From positions 86,222,756 to 86,286,755 of the forward strand of contig CM060731.1 in the NCBI GenBank assembly GCA_030704615.1: a DNA stretch of 64,000 bases. The letters run 5' to 3'. Of the stretch, positions 62,341-64,000 are shown piece by piece. The position numbers were made by a program, and so were the translations under genes. How positions within the stretch are numbered: the first letter of the stretch is position 1; each line of letters opens with the position of its first letter. The stretch comes from Takakia lepidozioides. Its lineage: Eukaryota; Streptophyta; Takakiopsida; Takakiales; Takakiaceae. The notes below the pieces were generated by a model that searched no databases, was not told the DNA's origin, and saw only the letters and a program-made list of their open reading frames with translations.

Positions 62341-63965
62341 ACCTGAATACAGGGCCTGAATCAGTTTCTTCATAACCAACAATGGCTTACCACCATGGAC
62401 TTTGTCCATTAAAAAAGCTAAGCAACCAAGGGCATCTAACCATGGACCATATTGGGCCAAAGAAGAGCCAGCCATATCAATTTCGCATGGCACCAGATGT
62501 CCAAAAGCAGCCAACTCCTAAAAGAGGCCAAGTTTACAAAGCTTTACAATAAAGAACACTATTTGGTCAAAAAACAAAGTTGCCCTACGTTGTAGCTTGG
62601 TACCAGATATCTTAAAGCCGCCAGTTTGTCACATAATTATTCCATTGTCACAATAAGATGCCACAGGGAACAAGAAAGAAACACCCTAATGACTGAGTGT
62701 CCACCATACCAGGTTAAGAACAAGAGCCAGTAAGATCAAGGGAAAGAGGAAGAAATGATTATTCTCCCCCAAAGATACAGATGTCATGGCGTCGCATCTT
62801 CAGCTCGATTCCAATCAACTTCAAGCTTTAAAATTCATATTAAGTGAGGACCCTCATCTGGTCCCATCACATGCAGTAAAAAACAGTCAAGTTAGAAAAG
62901 ATGTGGAACCCCAGGTGAATCATAGGTCTCACGCTTGTAGAAGCCTGCGCCATAGCTCCCAAGACCAGCAAACAACAATACACAAAATAATGGATTGCCC
63001 AAGCATTTTAACAAGTTTAGTCACTTCCCTGAGGTCTTAGGATGCGCCGCAGTATCTTAATGATCAATGAAGGGCACAACAAGCATTCACAGCCTAGGTA
63101 TCTACCCGCCATCATGATAGACAACCGCCACATGGAAATTGAAGGCACTACCGCCATTGTGCACCCCAAGAGGGGAAGAAGGTACTGGAATCTTGCCAGA
63201 ATACCTGCAGGCCTTAATTACGCAGCTCCATAGCAATAAATGGCACCTAAATCGGGCTCAATGCACACTCCACCACCATCTCTCAGCTCCAGCAACCCCT
63301 TAAGCACGATCGTCGTGCAGAAAGTTAGGGCAGGGAGGAAATGAAGTGCAATTTCCCGCGATTTCATCTGCACAAGATGAAATCCACCAACGAACGGTTG
63401 AAAAATCCCGATTTTTCATCCCTGTGTCATCCACCAGGGATGACATCCAGATAGGGATGAAAATCATTTGGCATTCATTAGGATAGAAACCTCATGACCT
63501 TATAAACAAAAAATCGGGTAGGGTAAATAACCGAAATTAACCAGATTCGGACTTCATCCGTAAGGTAAAAAATCATCCGATATGGATGAATTCTGTTAAA
63601 GGTAAATCCACCATCTGATGACTTCATCCGAAAAGTTAAAAGTTCATCCGGTACGGATGAACTGATATAGATGGTTAAACACCCAAAAACGGACTTCATC
63701 CAAAAAATGAAAGTTCATCCATTATGGATGAACTCTGCCAAAGGTGAATCAACCAACTAATGACTTCATCCAAAAGTAAAACATTCATCCGGTATGGATG
63801 AACTGATACAGATAATCAATCACCCAGCAACGAACTTCATCCGAAAAAGTAAAGAAATCATCCGGTATGGATGAAATATCAAGAAGGTTAATTAGGGATT
63901 AAGTAACATACCTCTGGGTTTAAACCATCAGGTTTTAAAAGAACCAGCCAGATCCATGGAGGGAG
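62341..63965. mobile_element. Foldback element, distal right arm
   Basis: Reverse complement of about 44614-46350, joining on to 48440 when the retroelement is removed. It includes the TTCATCC/GGATGAA palindromes (63540-63880) that mirror 44690-45180. The last 25 bp (AACCAGCCAGATCCATGGAG then GGAG) mirror 44614-44638. Confidence 0.85.
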
Positions 63966-64000
63966 CACTAGAAGAAAAACGCGGAATAACCACTGGCCCT
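63966..64000. mobile_element. Left terminus of a second CACTA element, cut by window
   Basis: CACTAGAAGAAAAACGCGGA then ATAACCACTGG: same family as 52299-57696 and with the full terminus that the left end at 52299 lacks. It begins exactly where the foldback right arm stops. The element continues beyond the window. Confidence 0.8.

Overview
The window reads as repeat-dominated nuclear DNA from a plant-lineage eukaryote, most likely a charophyte (streptophyte) green alga with a large genome, such as a Chara-like species. Three things suggest this. A ten-exon serine carboxypeptidase-like gene has canonical GT-AG introns, and there are remnants of an F-box/kelch gene and a plant-type pectate lyase. 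The rest is almost all transposons nested in transposons. A Ty3/gypsy-type element carries a cytosine-5 DNA methyltransferase domain in its polyprotein; to my recollection this arrangement has been reported for charophytes (de Mendoza and colleagues, 2018). The species is inference. I see no bacterial genes, rRNA or intact tRNA genes, or CRISPR arrays.

Layout. 1-5028: homogeneous array of a 442-bp satellite. 5029-5975: array flank ending in a CACTA-type terminus. 6150-9798 (minus): truncated Ty3/gypsy pol (RNase H plus integrase), a CCHC zinc-knuckle ORF and a frame-shifted ORF of unknown role. 9906-13020: decayed multi-exon gene I do not recognise. 13117-13821: F-box/kelch pseudogene. 14629-15390: small inverted-repeat element. 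16823-18595: inverted-repeat element carrying a pectate lyase fragment. 19319-24667: the carboxypeptidase gene, the only clearly functional host gene. 26027-26838: element bounded by TTAA. 27663-28236: tRNA-like SINE head and LINE RNase H remnant. 28929-30153: another unrecognised gene remnant. 31049-37857: complete non-autonomous CACTA element (TSD TAG). 38623-41017: LINE with an APE-type endonuclease. 41700-44380: LTR-like piece, LINE fragment and a 79-bp tandem repeat. 44614-63965: a nest built on a foldback element whose arms are about 2.7 kb each.

The nest can be ordered by target-site duplications. The foldback element came first. An LTR-type retroelement (48441-62340, coding on minus) inserted into its right arm, leaving ACCT on both sides. 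A 5.4-kb CACTA element (52299-57696) then inserted into the retroelement's protease-side coding region, leaving GGC on both sides. The retroelement reads Gag with two CCHC knuckles, aspartic protease, DNA methyltransferase, then the C-terminal part of integrase. Reverse transcriptase and RNase H are absent and the frame has several lesions, so this copy is dead. A second terminus of the same CACTA family starts at 63966 and leaves the window.

A thread across the window is that the 442-bp satellite, the degenerate tandem repeats inside the 31-38 kb CACTA element and the interior of the 52-58 kb CACTA element share sequence. The satellite looks like a homogenised expansion of CACTA-internal sequence, and the array itself may lie inside a CACTA element whose left end is outside the window.
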